Shown piece by piece: positions 4,664 to 5,404 of a stretch of 5,404 nucleotides of DNA. The notes beneath the pieces are model-generated. The model was given only the letters and a program-made list of their open reading frames with translations, ran no database searches and was not told where the DNA came from. Positions within the stretch are counted from its first letter, which is position 1, and every line of letters begins with the position of its first letter. The position numbers were made by a program, and so were the translations under genes. The stretch is from Thermoplasmata archaeon (lineage in GTDB: Archaea; Thermoplasmatota; Thermoplasmata; Lutacidiplasmatales; UBA184), in assembly GCA_022750355.1 (NCBI GenBank), contig JAKIVW010000011.1:21405-26808 (forward strand), given 5' to 3'.

Positions 4664-5404
4664 ATGGCCGCGACTCGACAACTCGCCGCCATCATGTTCA
4701 CCGACACGGTGGGCTTCACCGCCTCCGTCCAGGCCGACGAGGCGCTCACGCTCGGGCTGCTTCAGGAGCAGGCCGAGCTCGTCGCCCCCATCTTGGCCAC
4801 CCACGAAGGTCGAGTGATCAAGTCGACGGGAGACGGCTTCTTGGTGGAGTTCGAGAGCGCCCTCAAGGCGATCCGGTGTGCCATCGCCGTCCAGCAGCGG
4901 ATCCATGACCGAAACGCCGGGGAAGAACGAGTTTCCTTTCAGATCCGAATCGGGATCCATCTCGGCGACGTCGAACGGAAGGCGGGGGATATCCTGGGAG
5001 ACACGGTCAACATCGCCGCGCGGATCGAACCGATCGCCGAGCCGGGCGGGATTTGCGTGTCGGGCGCCGTCCGCGATCAGGTCTGGAACAAGATCCCCGA
5101 CCGGCTCGAGAGGCTTCCGACGCGGTTCTTGAAGGGGTTGAAGGAAGAGACGGAGCTCTACCGGGTCCTCCTTCCCTGGACCGGTCCCAGTCCGGAGGTC
5201 GCCGTTCCGAAAGCGACCGGGCTCGCGATCCTTCCGTTCGCCAACATCAGTCCCGACCCGACGGACGAATACTTCGCGGACGGCCTCACGGAGGAGGTGA
5301 TCACCGTGCTCTCTCAACTTCGGTCCCTCCGGGTCATCGCGCGGACCTCGGTCACCCCCTACAAGTCCACCACCAAAGGGATCGCACAGATCGGGGCGGA
5401 ACTG
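4664..5404 (+). CDS. Class III adenylate cyclase fused to a TolB N-terminal-like domain (partial at right edge)
   Basis: The 247 residues in the window are open to the edge. Residues about 6-165 are a class III cyclase catalytic domain with all key residues: metal-binding D14 (MFTDTVGFTA) and D57 (KSTGDGF), adenine-selecting K53 and D109, N116 and the transition-state arginine R120 (LGDTVNIAARIE). It should therefore make cAMP from ATP as a homodimer. After a short linker (WTGPSPEVAVPKATG) with no membrane segment comes LAILPFANISPDPTDEYFADGLTEEVI (residues 187-213), a match to the TolB N-terminal-like domain. In many bacterial proteins that domain follows a cyclase or a DNA-binding domain and precedes TPR repeats. 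The rest probably continues as that domain and TPRs outside the window. The usual bacterial version has a transmembrane helix between the two parts, while this one looks soluble. The start at ATG 4664 leaves only 5 residues before the first strand, normal for the family. It is transcribed away from the dehydrogenase. Confidence 0.95.
   Translation, partial: MAATRQLAAIMFTDTVGFTASVQADEALTLGLLQEQAELVAPILATHEGRVIKSTGDGFLVEFESALKAIRCAIAVQQRIHDRNAGEERVSFQIRIGIHLGDVERKAGDILGDTVNIAARIEPIAEPGGICVSGAVRDQVWNKIPDRLERLPTRFLKGLKEETELYRVLLPWTGPSPEVAVPKATGLAILPFANISPDPTDEYFADGLTEEVITVLSQLRSLRVIARTSVTPYKSTTKGIAQIGAEL

Noticed and set aside
4646..5317. Long open frame on the minus strand opposite the cyclase (223 codons)
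   Set aside because: It is antisense to a gene with complete catalytic motifs; long opposite-strand frames are expected in GC-rich coding DNA, and its translation is charged and shows no fold or motif.

Overview
The window looks like chromosomal DNA from a GC-rich archaeon, probably an uncultured relative of Thermoplasmatota or another euryarchaeal group. The evidence for this is indirect. A small winged-helix regulator with an MWYLLFGTRGG N-terminus is translationally coupled to a three-helix membrane protein, a pairing I associate with haloarchaea and Thermoplasmata. Most genes lack a Shine-Dalgarno sequence, and several have an AT-rich, TATA-like element at a distance that suits leaderless transcription. 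I see no rRNA, tRNA, CRISPR array or insertion sequence. No gap between genes exceeds about 155 bases.

Layout from left to right. Bases 1-290 (minus) hold the N-terminus of an exported protein that runs off the left edge. Bases 435-1072 (minus) hold the winged-helix regulator and the membrane protein, with start and stop overlapping by 4 bases. Bases 1143-2285 (minus) hold an exported seven-bladed beta-propeller of the lactonase family. Bases 2429-2890 (minus) hold a 153-residue protein I do not recognise. It lies 6 bases behind a HIT-family nucleotide-binding protein at 2897-3418 (minus), whose third triad histidine is replaced by leucine. Bases 3555-4511 (minus) hold a beta-hydroxyacid dehydrogenase of the 3-hydroxyisobutyrate dehydrogenase / glyoxylate reductase type, with a strong ribosome binding site. 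Bases 4512-4663 are a divergent intergenic region. From 4664 to the right edge (plus) runs a class III adenylate cyclase with all catalytic residues, fused to a TolB N-terminal-like domain.

The genes do not form one obvious pathway. Two pairs look functionally linked by position: the regulator with the membrane protein, and the HIT protein with the unknown protein. The most noteworthy items are the cyclase-TolB fusion in an apparently archaeal setting, the degenerate HIT motif, and the coupled regulator/membrane-protein unit. I did not find a clear multi-gene undescribed system here.
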